Shown here: piece by piece, positions 1-8,357 of the stretch
How the letters are laid out: every line of letters starts with the position of its first letter
Position numbering within the stretch: the first letter of the stretch is position 1
Origin: Halioglobus sp.
GTDB taxonomy: Bacteria; Pseudomonadota; Gammaproteobacteria; Pseudomonadales; Halieaceae
Direction: 5' to 3'
Length of the DNA stretch: 64,000 bases
Assembly (NCBI GenBank): GCA_020443425.1
Contig: JAGRIE010000019.1
Span: 1-64,000, forward strand
Notes under the pieces: model-generated
Told to the model about the DNA's origin: nothing
Databases searched by the model: none
What the model saw: only the letters and a program-made list of their open reading frames with translations
Translations under genes and position numbers: made by a program

Positions 1-1
1 C

Positions 2-181
2 CAGCAGCAGGACCAGAGCCAGCAGCAGGACCAGAACCAGCAGCAGGACCAGAGCCAGCAGCAGAACCAGGACCAGCAGCAGGACCAGAGCCAGCAGCAG
101 GACCAGGACCAACAGCAGGACCAGGAACAGCAGCAGGACCAGGACCAACAGCAGGACCAGAGCCAGCAGCAGGACCCGGAT
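2..181 (+). repeat. Ten tandem 18-bp in-frame units encoding QQQDQx
   Basis: Reading from base 2, ten consecutive 18-bp units encode the hexapeptide Q-Q-Q-D-Q-x, where x is S, N, D or E; the fourth unit is varied (QQQNQD) and the last ends D-P-D. The array starts before the window edge, so its full length is unknown. It lies inside the coding frame that ends at base 448. Such a coding microsatellite is prone to slippage in whole units without loss of frame. Confidence 0.9.
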
Positions 182-448
182 CAGCAAGAACAGGCACCGT
201 CGCAGCCAGAGGACGCGGAACCGGAACCGGCGCAACCCGAGGACAGCGAGGAGCAGCCGTCGTCGCAGCAACAGGTGGCCGCAGGTGAGGAAGCCGACGA
301 CCAGGACTCGGAAGAGGACCAGGCCATGCAGCAGTGGTTGCGCCGTGTGCCGGACGATCCCTCAGGCCTGTTGCGGCAGAAATTCCGCTATGAAAGCCAG
401 CAGCGTCAGCAACAGGGAGTCGGGAGGAATGATGAAACCTATTGGTAA
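2..448 (+). CDS. C-terminal part of a Bat-type VWA/TPR protein (partial)
   Basis: Only the last 148 residues are present, and the 5' end lies outside the window. The visible part is a long Gln/Asp/Glu-rich, clearly disordered tail. It ends with the short conserved element WLRRVPDDPSGLLRQKF and stops at TAA 446-448. That terminal element and the overlap with batD are what is usually seen in the TPR-containing von Willebrand factor A proteins of aerotolerance (Bat) operons, which are inner-membrane proteins with a periplasmic VWA domain. The VWA and TPR domains themselves are not in the window, so the assignment rests on the tail and on the neighbour. The reading frame overlaps batD by 17 bases, implying translational coupling. 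Confidence 0.75.
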   Translation, partial: QQQDQSQQQDQNQQQDQSQQQNQDQQQDQSQQQDQDQQQDQEQQQDQDQQQDQSQQQDPDQQEQAPSQPEDAEPEPAQPEDSEEQPSSQQQVAAGEEADDQDSEEDQAMQQWLRRVPDDPSGLLRQKFRYESQQRQQQGVGRNDETYW

Positions 449-2165
449 CCGTATCGGAAACAGGCTCGTCGCGGTGGCCATACTCCTGCTGGCGCTGGGC
501 GCGAGCCTGGCCCACAGCGCGGTGACAGCCACTGTGGACCGCAATCGGGTGGCGCTGGGGGACACGGTGCGGCTGAGCATCACCGCGGATGATAACGAAA
601 ACCTCGATGAGGACGAGTTGCGGGTGTTGAGAGGCGACTTCGATATCCTGCAGCGTTCCACCAGCAGCAATACCAGTATCATCAATGGCGAGGTATCGCA
701 CAGCCGGCAGATGAACGTCGACCTGGCACCACGCCGGGAGGGTAACCTGCAGATACCCGCGATGCGATTCGGCCAGAGTGTGACACCTGCGATAACCATT
801 GCGGTCGGCCCCGCCTCCGATACTCCGACCGGCGGGCAGACTGTCGTGTTCGAAGCGGAGGTGGACGCGCGGGAGGTTTATGTACAGGGCCAGGTGATTT
901 TGACATTACGGGTGCAGCAGGCGGTCAATCTCGAGGGGCGCAGTATCTCGCCGCTGGATCTGGAAAACGCCTTTGTAAAACCGCTGGAGCAGCGCTCTTT
1001 CCAACGGGTCATCGACGGAAGGCCGTGGTTGGTGGATGAGATACGGTACGCGATATTCCCGGAACAGAGCGGCACGCTGGAGATTCCGGCGCAGGTGTTC
1101 TCCGGCCGTATCGACCGCGGTCGGCGCAGCTTCTTTGACCTCGGTGGCGGTGGCCAGCTGGTGCGGCGCACCACCGCGCCCATCACGGTGGAGGTCCTGC
1201 CCAAGCCGTCCAACTACCCTGCCGCGGACTGGTTGCCGGCACAGAACCTGACCCTGCAGGAGACGTGGTCGACGCCGCCTGAGCAGTTACAGGTGGGAGA
1301 ATCGGCAACCCGCACCATCCGCATAATCGGCGAGGGCCTGCAGGGTGCACAACTACCACCGATACTGTTTACCGCGCCCGAGGGACTGAAGTACTACCCC
1401 GACCAACCCGTAATCAGCGAAGAGGAAATCGCCGGAGGCCTGGAGGGTATCCGGGAAGACAGCGCAGCCATCGTACCGACCCGGGCGGGGTCGTATGTGA
1501 TACCCGAGATCCGCATTCCCTGGTGGAACACAACAACGCAGACACTGGAGTACGCGGTGCTGCCCCAGCGGCAGATCACGGCCACCGGAACCGGGCCAGC
1601 CACCGCGCCTGCAAGCCCTGACAGCACCGGCGCTCCTGTCGCTGCACCGGCGCCGGACACCGCCATTGCAACCGACCCGGTCGCTGCCCCCGATCAACTG
1701 CCGGCGCTGCCGGGTACTGCAGGTATCTGGCAACTAGTGGCCGCGGCCAGCACCCTTGGCTGGTTGCTCACACTGCTTTACCTGTGGTGGGGGCGATCCC
1801 GGACGCCGCGCGAGAAGCCCGCATCAGGCGACAACCGGTCGGAGCAACAGGCCTTCAAGGTTTTCATCCACGCCTGTGAGCGCGGTGATCCCGCCCGCGC
1901 CCGCACTGCACTGGTCAGCTGGGCCGCGACGTTCATGCAGCCGGCAGCGTCCTCGCTTGAACAGATTGCCAGCGCGCTCGGCGACGAGACGTTCAAGCAG
2001 CAACTGGATGCACTGGATGCCGCGCTGTACCGCCCGGGCAGTGCGAAATGGAATGGCAGCACACTGGCCGCCTGCGCGCGCCGCGTGCGCAAACACACGC
2101 TCGGGAAACGCAAGTCAACTGGCGAGGAAAGCCTGCAGCTCTACCCGTCTGCAGCAGAAAGCTGA
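432..2165 (+). CDS. batD: BatD family protein (aerotolerance operon)
   Basis: The 577-residue protein starts with a signal peptide (about residues 1-30, hydrophobic core LVAVAILLLALGASLA). A long periplasmic beta-rich BatD region follows, then a single transmembrane helix near residues 430-452 and a roughly 120-residue cytoplasmic tail, the usual BatD plan. BatD proteins act with the VWA proteins BatA/BatB at the inner membrane; the biochemical role is not settled. Two ATGs are adjacent at 429 and 432. The GGAGG at 423-427 sits better for 432, so that start was chosen. The gene overlaps the end of the VWA gene by 17 bases. No U-rich terminator follows on this strand; the hairpin just downstream belongs to the opposing csp gene. 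Confidence 0.85.
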   Translation: MKPIGNRIGNRLVAVAILLLALGASLAHSAVTATVDRNRVALGDTVRLSITADDNENLDEDELRVLRGDFDILQRSTSSNTSIINGEVSHSRQMNVDLAPRREGNLQIPAMRFGQSVTPAITIAVGPASDTPTGGQTVVFEAEVDAREVYVQGQVILTLRVQQAVNLEGRSISPLDLENAFVKPLEQRSFQRVIDGRPWLVDEIRYAIFPEQSGTLEIPAQVFSGRIDRGRRSFFDLGGGGQLVRRTTAPITVEVLPKPSNYPAADWLPAQNLTLQETWSTPPEQLQVGESATRTIRIIGEGLQGAQLPPILFTAPEGLKYYPDQPVISEEEIAGGLEGIREDSAAIVPTRAGSYVIPEIRIPWWNTTTQTLEYAVLPQRQITATGTGPATAPASPDSTGAPVAAPAPDTAIATDPVAAPDQLPALPGTAGIWQLVAAASTLGWLLTLLYLWWGRSRTPREKPASGDNRSEQQAFKVFIHACERGDPARARTALVSWAATFMQPAASSLEQIASALGDETFKQQLDALDAALYRPGSAKWNGSTLAACARRVRKHTLGKRKSTGEESLQLYPSAAES

Positions 2166-2167
2166 AC

Positions 2168-2203
2168 AAAAAAAAGCAGCGGGGCGTTGAGCGCCCGCTG
2201 CTT
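2168..2203 (-). terminator. Rho-independent terminator of csp
   Basis: On the minus strand a perfect 10-bp stem (plus-strand arms 2174-2183 and 2194-2203) closes a 10-base loop. It is followed by a run of eight T, seen as A8 at 2168-2175, of which the last two also pair. It lies 19 bases after the csp stop, while the T run is on the wrong side to serve batD. Confidence 0.9.
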
Positions 2204-2221
2204 CGTTGGAGCGGCTACAGA

Positions 2222-2428
2222 CTAGCCAGGAATAACATTGTTCGCACAGGGGCCTTTCTGCCCTTGGCCAACTTCAAACTCTACCGCCTGACCATCGCTG
2301 AGCGTGGCATAACCGCCACCGCTTTTGATTTCTGAATGGTGTACAAAAAGATCCTTGCCGCCATCTTCAGGTGTAATGAATCCGTAACCTTTATCTGCAT
2401 TGAACCACTTAACCGTACCTTTACTCAT
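2222..2428 (-). CDS. csp: Cold shock domain protein, CspA family
   Basis: The 68-residue protein is a single five-stranded cold shock domain of typical length. RNP1 (KGYGFI, residues 13-18) and RNP2 (LFVHH, residues 27-31) carry the aromatic residues that stack on single-stranded RNA or DNA. Family members act as nucleic acid chaperones that melt mRNA structure in the cytoplasm; which of the cold-induced or constitutive paralogues this is cannot be told from the sequence. The gene is followed by a strong intrinsic terminator at 2168-2203. It is preceded by an 85-base gap from a small lysine-rich gene on the same strand, so the two may share transcripts. The Shine-Dalgarno is weak (GAG about 10 bases upstream). 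Confidence 0.95.
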   Translation of the reverse strand: MSKGTVKWFNADKGYGFITPEDGGKDLFVHHSEIKSGGGYATLSDGQAVEFEVGQGQKGPCANNVIPG

Positions 2429-2513
2429 ATTACTTACTCAAAATGATTGGTGAATGATTGTAATTTCCGGGCTTCGCATTCACCGGTACGAAGTGGAAAT
2501 ACCTGCAACGGGA

Positions 2514-2681
2514 TTACTCCACGTCTGTTACTGTCGCAGCGGGCGGCTGCCCATCAGTCGCCGCGCTATCGTGTTCCGCATATTCGCTTACTGTAGACTT
2601 TTTCAGGCGTTTTTCTTCTTTTTTCTTTTTCTTGGCGAGTTCTCGCTGTCGCTTTTCAAAGCCGTAATTGGGTTTAGCCAT
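2514..2681 (-). CDS. Small lysine-rich charged protein (55 aa)
   Basis: This short frame starts at ATG 2681-2679 behind a good ribosome site (GAGGA) and stops at TAA 2514. The protein begins MAKPNYGFEKRQRELAKKKK and continues with more Lys/Glu, forming a predicted charged helix to about residue 30. An acidic, Ala/Pro-rich tail follows. I recall similar short MAKPNY-type proteins of unknown function as common in proteobacteria, but could not check this. The gene lies between pepN (123 bases upstream) and csp (85 bases downstream), all on the minus strand. A role in RNA or ribosome binding is possible from its composition and neighbour, but this is inference only. Confidence 0.8.
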   Translation of the reverse strand: MAKPNYGFEKRQRELAKKKKKEEKRLKKSTVSEYAEHDSAATDGQPPAATVTDVE

Positions 2682-2803
2682 CAGAATCCTCTGTCAGGTA
2701 GTCGGCAAACGCCATGGGGGCGAGACCGCAGTCGCTCCAATCTAACACACCTGAGGCGCAAATGCTGTCAGTGATATAACGCGCAGCAGATGTAATACCC
2801 CGC

Positions 2804-5461
2804 TCAGCCCAGCGATTTTGTCACGATTTCGAAAACATCCGGTGACAGCGCCGGCTCCGCAGCCAGGCGCTGCAGTTCCGCGCGCATCAATTCTGACCTG
2901 CCGGCGTAGCTGCGCCACTTGGTGAGTGGTGTCACCAGGCGTGCGGCCAGCTGCGGGTTCTGCTTGTTCAAGGCGATGATCATGTCGCCGAGAAACCGGT
3001 ATCCGGAGCCATCCATACAATGGAAATTCACCGGATTCTGGTTGGCAAAGCCACCGATAAGCGCCCGCACCTTGTTCGGGTTGCGCAGATCAAAGTCCGG
3101 GTGATCCAGCAGTGATCGCACCCGTGCCAGCGCGCTGCCATCGGGTATTGCCGCCTGCAGTTGCAGCCATTGATTGACCACCAGTGCCTCGTCACGCCAC
3201 TCCTCGTAAAATCCCTGTAGCGCGCTGTCGCGCTGGGCGTCATCGCCGTAAAACCCGATCTCTCGCAGTGCGGCCAGGCGATCGGTCAGGTTGTCTGCCG
3301 CCCGGTACTGGCTGGTCGCCAGGGACAGGTGGTCACGGTTGCCGGCGACCAGGTAGCTGAGGCAGACGTTGCGCAGGCTGCGTGCGGCGATCTGCTCGCC
3401 ATCGGGCGCGTAGGGACCCTGTACTGCCAGCGACTGGTAGCGCGCCAGCAGTGCTGTCTCCAGCGCTGATCCAAGCGCGGCACGCACGCAGTCACGCGCG
3501 CGATGTATGGTGTCGACATTGGCGCCGTCGCCCTGGCTGGCGAGTTCGGCCAGGTAATCCTCGCTCGGCAGGCGCAGCATCTCTGCGACCAGCGCCGGAT
3601 CCAGTGACTCATCCTGCAGCAGATCGCCGGCGGCGGCGACCAGCAACGGGTCCACCACAGGGTCTTCTGCCGCCACCAGCTGTGCCTCCACTTCGCGGAT
3701 CACACGGGTAGCCAGCGCCTGGGCACTGTCCCAGCGCACAAAGCCGTCGTCGTCGCGGCGCATCAGCGCACAGAGATCGGCTTTGCTGTATTCGTAGTGC
3801 AGGCGCACGGGGGCGGAAAATCCGCGCAACAGTGACGGTACCGGGCGCTCGGCGACGCCCTCAAACACGAATGTCTGCTGCGGCTGGTCTACTGTCAGCA
3901 CGAGGTGGGTGTTATCACCGGTCTCCGGATCGGGCGACTGCCCCGCCAGTCGCAGAGGCAGGTTGCCCGCATCGCCCAGCAGGCCCATGGCCAGCGGGAT
4001 CACAAACGCCGGCTTCTCTGCCTGTCCGGGCGTGCCGGGGCATGACTGGGCGACATGCAGTGAATAGCGCTGGCCCGCCTCATCGTACTCATCACTGACG
4101 GCCAGGCGAGGTGTTCCCGCCTGCGAATACCAGTTGCGGAACCGGGTGAGATCCACCCCGCTGGCATCTTCCATCGCGCGCACAAAATCCTCACAGGTGA
4201 CGGCCTGGCCATCGTGGCGGTCAAAATAGAGATCCGAACCGCGGCGGAACTGCTCGGGACCCAACAGGGTATGAATCATGCGCACCACCTCGGCACCTTT
4301 TTCATACACTGTCAGGGTATAGAAATTGTTGATCTCCATATAGGATTCGGGACGCACCGGATGGGCCATCGGGCCGGCGTCCTCGGCGAACTGCGCGGTG
4401 CGCAGCATGTTCACGTCCTCCACCCGCTTGACCGTGGGTGAGCCCATATCCGCCGAGAACTGCGAGTCCCGGAACACCGTGAAGCCCTCCTTGAGACTGA
4501 GCTGGAACCAGTCGCGGCAGGTCACGCGGTTGCCGCTCCAGTTATGGAAGTACTCGTGCGCCACGATGGCCTGCACGCGCTGGAACCCCAGGTCGGTGGT
4601 GGTTTCCGGGCTGCACAGGACACAGGAGGTATTGAAGATATTGAGGCTCTTGTTCTCCATCGCCCCCATATTGAAATCATCCACGGCCACGATGTTGAAG
4701 ATGTCCAGGTCGTACTCGCGACCGTAGGCCTCCTCGTCCCAGCGCATCGACTGCTGTAGCGAGCGCATCGCGTGCCCACACTTGTCGAGGTCTTTCTCCT
4801 CCACATAAATTTTCAGCGTGACCTCACGTCCCCCCATGGTAGTGAAGTGGTCCTCGACACAGGACAGCTCACCCGCAACCAGGGCAAACAGGTAGGCCGG
4901 CTTGGGGAAGGGGTCGTGCCAGACCGCCTGGTGACGCCCCTCCGGCAGTGTCTTACTGTCAAACAGGTTGCCGTTGCTGAGCAGTACCGGATAGCGCTCG
5001 CGATCGGCCTCTATGGTCACCGTGAACACCGACATCACGTCGGGTCGGTCGAGATAGTAGGTAATCCTGCGGAAGCCCTCGGCCTCGCACTGGGTGCAAA
5101 ACAGGGACCGCGACCGGTACAGTCCGGACAGCGAGGTGTTCAGCTGCGGCTGGATCCGCGTGCGGCAGGTGACGATGCACTGCTCCGGCACAAAGTGTAT
5201 CAACAGTGACTCGTCGCTGACCCGGTACTCAGACGGCTCCAGCGTCACACCGTCGATGGCTACCGACAGCAGCTCCAGTTCCTCGCCCTGCAGTTCCAGC
5301 GATTCGCCGATGGCCACCCCGGCGTCGCGCAACAGGTGCAACCGCGAGGTCACAATGGCGCAGTCCTCGTACAGTTCGACATGCAGTTCCGTGCGACCGA
5401 TGTAGTAGGCCGGTGACTGGTAGTCCTTGAGAAATATCGATACAGGATTGGCGTCGCGCAT
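2804..5461 (-). CDS. pepN: Aminopeptidase N (M1 family zinc metallopeptidase)
   Basis: The 885-residue protein has the length of gammaproteobacterial PepN, a cytoplasmic zinc aminopeptidase that removes N-terminal residues from peptides in the final steps of protein turnover. The exopeptidase motif GAMEN is at residues 266-270. The zinc motif HEYFH is at 302-306, with the third ligand Glu at 325 (KEGF), spaced as in E. coli PepN. The N-terminal beta domain, catalytic domain and long helical C-terminal part are all present, and the frame is intact. It is the last gene of a tight minus-strand operon (nadK-glpG-yeaC-DUF2797-pepN) and starts only 4 bases after the stop of the DUF2797 gene. Confidence 0.97.
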   Translation of the reverse strand: MRDANPVSIFLKDYQSPAYYIGRTELHVELYEDCAIVTSRLHLLRDAGVAIGESLELQGEELELLSVAIDGVTLEPSEYRVSDESLLIHFVPEQCIVTCRTRIQPQLNTSLSGLYRSRSLFCTQCEAEGFRRITYYLDRPDVMSVFTVTIEADRERYPVLLSNGNLFDSKTLPEGRHQAVWHDPFPKPAYLFALVAGELSCVEDHFTTMGGREVTLKIYVEEKDLDKCGHAMRSLQQSMRWDEEAYGREYDLDIFNIVAVDDFNMGAMENKSLNIFNTSCVLCSPETTTDLGFQRVQAIVAHEYFHNWSGNRVTCRDWFQLSLKEGFTVFRDSQFSADMGSPTVKRVEDVNMLRTAQFAEDAGPMAHPVRPESYMEINNFYTLTVYEKGAEVVRMIHTLLGPEQFRRGSDLYFDRHDGQAVTCEDFVRAMEDASGVDLTRFRNWYSQAGTPRLAVSDEYDEAGQRYSLHVAQSCPGTPGQAEKPAFVIPLAMGLLGDAGNLPLRLAGQSPDPETGDNTHLVLTVDQPQQTFVFEGVAERPVPSLLRGFSAPVRLHYEYSKADLCALMRRDDDGFVRWDSAQALATRVIREVEAQLVAAEDPVVDPLLVAAAGDLLQDESLDPALVAEMLRLPSEDYLAELASQGDGANVDTIHRARDCVRAALGSALETALLARYQSLAVQGPYAPDGEQIAARSLRNVCLSYLVAGNRDHLSLATSQYRAADNLTDRLAALREIGFYGDDAQRDSALQGFYEEWRDEALVVNQWLQLQAAIPDGSALARVRSLLDHPDFDLRNPNKVRALIGGFANQNPVNFHCMDGSGYRFLGDMIIALNKQNPQLAARLVTPLTKWRSYAGRSELMRAELQRLAAEPALSPDVFEIVTKSLG

Positions 5462-5465
5462 AGGT

Positions 5466-6302
5466 TTACTCTATCAGTTGCAGGGACACATTGTAGCCAC
5501 CGTACTTGCGCATATTGATGACACCGGTATCAAACATCAGGTACTGGCCCTTGATGCCCAACAGGGTGCCGCCAACAGACGGTGTCTTGTCCAGGTTGAG
5601 TGACTTCACTTTGGCCGGATACTCCAGCACGGGGTACCGGATATGGACATCGGGCGCGTCGGGCAGTTCCGTGATCGACTGGATGCCGTGAGTCTGCACC
5701 AGCGCGTCCAGCTCTGCAGCGCACTCCGCCATCAGCTGCGCGCGCACGGCCTCAAGGTCCACGGGCTCGGCATCGCCCTTCAACATCGCCTGCCAGTTGG
5801 TCTTGTCCGCGATATGTGCCTTGAAGGTCGTCTCCACCAGCCCGGATGCCAGCCGGCTGGAGACGCGAAAGATGGGCCGCGCCTGGGTAGCGCCCTGGTC
5901 CATCCAGCGTGTGGGGACCTGCGAGCCCCGCGTGATGCCGACCTTGATGCCGGAGGTGTTGGCCAGGTAGACGAAATGATCAATCATACAGTGCTGCTCG
6001 CCCCACTCCGGCTCGCGGCAGGTGCCTGCGGCGTAGTGACATTTTTCCGGGCTCATGATGCAGCTGTCGCACTGTGCGAGCGTTTTAAAACAGGGATAAC
6101 AGTAGCCCTGGTTGAAGCTCTTGGATGTCTTGCGGTCGCAGTGGATACAATTGATGACACCGTGGTATTCCAGTTGCAAACGCTTGCCCAGATAGGGGTT
6201 CAGTGGGATATCGTGCCCGCCCAGTACCATGGTGTACAGCACGGGTTCTGCCAACCCGGTTTTCATCTTGCGCACTGCGCCTGTCGCCAGTAAATCAGCC
6301 AC
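5466..6302 (-). CDS. DUF2797 family protein
   Basis: The 278-residue protein matches the DUF2797 pattern: a short beta-rich N-terminus, then a cysteine-rich segment. Its cysteine pairs are C52/C55, C68/C71 and C78/C81, plus C88 and C95, probably binding one or two metal ions. Next comes a segment around residues 110-130 (HFVYLANTSGIKVGITR) that resembles a GIY-YIG-like fold. No experimentally established role is known to me. The start is GTG 6302-6300, directly after the yeaC stop, with GGAGAG in place as ribosome site; an internal ATG at 6266 has none. It ends 4 bases before pepN, so it is part of that operon. Confidence 0.85.
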   Translation of the reverse strand: MADLLATGAVRKMKTGLAEPVLYTMVLGGHDIPLNPYLGKRLQLEYHGVINCIHCDRKTSKSFNQGYCYPCFKTLAQCDSCIMSPEKCHYAAGTCREPEWGEQHCMIDHFVYLANTSGIKVGITRGSQVPTRWMDQGATQARPIFRVSSRLASGLVETTFKAHIADKTNWQAMLKGDAEPVDLEAVRAQLMAECAAELDALVQTHGIQSITELPDAPDVHIRYPVLEYPAKVKSLNLDKTPSVGGTLLGIKGQYLMFDTGVINMRKYGGYNVSLQLIE

Positions 6303-6569
6303 CTACTCTCTCCACTTCAGGGGGGTTTCCAGCGGTGTGTCGCACTGCTCACCGGCTTTTTCTTTCTTCTCGATATAACCGACACGCTCCTGTTCCGGCA
6401 GGTGCAGCTCACCCCAGGCAATAATTGCCCCCATCGCATGAGTACGCTGCTCACCCGTCAGCACCCTGCCATCGGGCCATTTGCCGAGTTCAACCGCGCG
6501 CAGCAGGCGCTGGTAGACCTCGGGCGACATGTTTGCAATCGTCTGCTGGTAATCCATGGACTCGCTCAT
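6303..6569 (-). CDS. yeaC: YeaC family protein (DUF1315)
   Basis: The 88-residue soluble protein carries the conserved YeaC/DUF1315 features: YQRLLRAVELGKWPDG, then LTGEQR and a C-terminal segment with LPEQERVGYI. Function is unknown. ATG 6569 (MSES) lies 4 bases after the glpG stop and was preferred over a second ATG at 6557; longer upstream versions would run deep into glpG. The stop codon abuts the GTG start of the DUF2797 gene, so the two are almost certainly co-translated. Confidence 0.85.
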   Translation of the reverse strand: MSESMDYQQTIANMSPEVYQRLLRAVELGKWPDGRVLTGEQRTHAMGAIIAWGELHLPEQERVGYIEKKEKAGEQCDTPLETPLKWRE

Positions 6570-6573
6570 ACAC

Positions 6574-7434
6574 TCAGGCCGTGTGATTGTACTTGGAAAA
6601 AAGACCGAACACAGCGCCGAGCACGGCGCCGCACAACAGGCCGCCGACATGCGCCGCATTGGCGATTGCGCCAAAGCCAAGCACCTCCACCACACCCAGC
6701 ATGCAAGCGACCAGCCAGCCGACCATCAGGATCATAATGCTGCGGGACGGCTGGATAGACCACTGTGGCTGCAGCAGTGGCGCCACCCAGGAGAAACCCA
6801 ACATGCCGTAGACAACACCGGACATCCCGCCGAACAGGCCCGCGCCTCCAAACCCGAACTGGCTGACATTGGAGACAATAGCGATCACCAGGAACAGCAT
6901 GAACATATTGAAGTGACCGAGCACCCGCTCCACCCGGCCTCCCAGGTCCCACAGCCACAGGCTGTTGAAAACGATGTGCAGCCAGCCAAAATGTATGAAG
7001 ACCGGCGTCACCAGGCGCCAGTACTGGTCACTCATACTCCCGAACACCAGCTGCCCCCCGGCTTCCCGGATCGGGGAAAATGTCAGGTAACTCAGCCACC
7101 CCAGCGGCGCGTGCAGGTAGACCAGCAGAAAACCGCAAAAACTCAACACGATGAGGGCCAGGGTCACCGGCACCTGCCGCCACTGAATCGCGCCGGTCGC
7201 CACAGCTGCCGGGGCCTGTTCCCGCCGTGACAGTTCGATACGCACCTCACCCGCGCGCCAGGCGCGGTAGAGCTCCTGCACCTGCGCAGCCTGGTCGGCG
7301 CGCGCGACCATCACCACCTGCTGCCCACCTTCTTCAAAGATACGGTGCATCACACCGCGCTGGTGCAACAGTGCGCTCAGGGGCAGCAGGTCTTCCTCAA
7401 CGGCGACATTGAGGGCCGGGTAAAAATCCGCCAT
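6574..7434 (-). CDS. glpG: Rhomboid family intramembrane serine protease (GlpG type)
   Basis: The 286-residue protein has a cytoplasmic N-terminal domain of about 90 residues, as in E. coli GlpG, then six membrane helices. The catalytic Ser is in GGMSG (about residue 205 from the ATG) and pairs with His in the last helix (NAAHVGG, about residue 262); the oxyanion Asn is in HIVFNS. Rhomboids cleave transmembrane substrates within the bilayer. ATG 7434 overlaps the nadK stop by one base (TGATG), which favours it over a TTG at 7437. There is no glp regulon context here; it is the second gene of the nadK operon. Confidence 0.92.
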   Translation of the reverse strand: MADFYPALNVAVEEDLLPLSALLHQRGVMHRIFEEGGQQVVMVARADQAAQVQELYRAWRAGEVRIELSRREQAPAAVATGAIQWRQVPVTLALIVLSFCGFLLVYLHAPLGWLSYLTFSPIREAGGQLVFGSMSDQYWRLVTPVFIHFGWLHIVFNSLWLWDLGGRVERVLGHFNMFMLFLVIAIVSNVSQFGFGGAGLFGGMSGVVYGMLGFSWVAPLLQPQWSIQPSRSIMILMVGWLVACMLGVVEVLGFGAIANAAHVGGLLCGAVLGAVFGLFSKYNHTA

Positions 7435-8318
7435 CAATTGACCAACGCATTGCTCCAGCGCAGTTTATCCCTGCAACTGGCATAAAAGCTGTGACCCAGC
7501 GGATGCAATAACGTCAGCCGGTGCGGATACTTGGTGATATGTACAGAATCGCCAGGCCGCGCTTTCACAGTGGCGCGGCCGTCGCAGGTCACTGGCGGGT
7601 GAATGCGGTTTCGAGCGAGGATATCCAGCCGGATTTCCGAATTGCCATCAACCACGATGGGCCGGCTGCTGAGCGCGTGAGGGAACATCGGCACCAGCAC
7701 GATTGCATCCAGCGCGGGATGCATGATGGGTCCCCCGCCGGACAGCGAGTAGGCGGTGGAACCGGTCGGAGTCGACACAATCAGCCCGTCTGCGCGCTGG
7801 CGATAGACAAAATCCCCATTGATGCACAGCTCGAACTCGATCATCTGGGCGGAGGAACCGGAGTTGACCACAATATCGTTCAGCGCTTCACCGCGCCCGA
7901 CCACCTCGCCTTCGCGCCGCACTTGGGCATCCAGCAGAAACCGGCTTTCCCGCTCAAAGCCTCCATCCAGCACAGCGGGTATCTGCTCGGAGATGTCATC
8001 GGGCATGATATCAGTGAGAAAACCCAGCCGGCCGCGATTGACCCCCAGCACCGGGGTATCAAACTTCGCCAGCGTGCGCGCTGCACTGAGCAGGCTGCCA
8101 TCGCCGCCAACCACAATCACCAGGTCAGCGGCGGCGCCGATATCGTCCAGAGAGGCCAGATGCGTGGCGTGATCCGGCAGTACATCCCCCAGTGCATCTT
8201 CCAGGATCACGTCCAGGCCACGCGCTTCCAGCAGCCCGATCAAGTCCCTGAGCACTCCCGTCTGTCCACGCTGCCGGCTGCGACCGGCCAAACCAATTGT
8301 CTTGAAAGATGCCTGCAT
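7434..8318 (-). CDS. nadK: NAD(+) kinase
   Basis: The 294-residue protein is of normal length for bacterial ATP-dependent NAD kinase, which phosphorylates NAD to NADP in the cytoplasm. The catalytic GGDGS motif is at residues 71-75. The conserved NRGRLGFL segment (residues 94-101) and the NAD-binding NDIVV (147-151) follow, and the glycine-rich TPTGSTAYSLSGGGP loop is present. ATG 8318 was chosen because the alignment with the family begins at MQASFKTIGL; a frame extension to 8456 reaches into the divergent DUF1853 gene. It is the first gene of the nadK-glpG-yeaC-DUF2797-pepN operon, and its promoter must lie in or near the 39-base gap before DUF1853. Confidence 0.96.
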   Translation of the reverse strand: MQASFKTIGLAGRSRQRGQTGVLRDLIGLLEARGLDVILEDALGDVLPDHATHLASLDDIGAAADLVIVVGGDGSLLSAARTLAKFDTPVLGVNRGRLGFLTDIMPDDISEQIPAVLDGGFERESRFLLDAQVRREGEVVGRGEALNDIVVNSGSSAQMIEFELCINGDFVYRQRADGLIVSTPTGSTAYSLSGGGPIMHPALDAIVLVPMFPHALSSRPIVVDGNSEIRLDILARNRIHPPVTCDGRATVKARPGDSVHITKYPHRLTLLHPLGHSFYASCRDKLRWSNALVN

Positions 8319-8357
8319 TGACGCTGCTGCTCTACCCCAGGGGCTGCTATTATAACC

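Noticed and set aside
2..181. Direct repeats resembling a CRISPR array
   Set aside because: The units are contiguous with no spacers, 18 bases long and fully in frame with a coding region that continues to base 448.
2454..2774. A 106-codon open frame on the plus strand
   Set aside because: It is antisense to the small lysine-rich gene, has low-complexity Phe runs from its poly-Lys, and no ribosome site.
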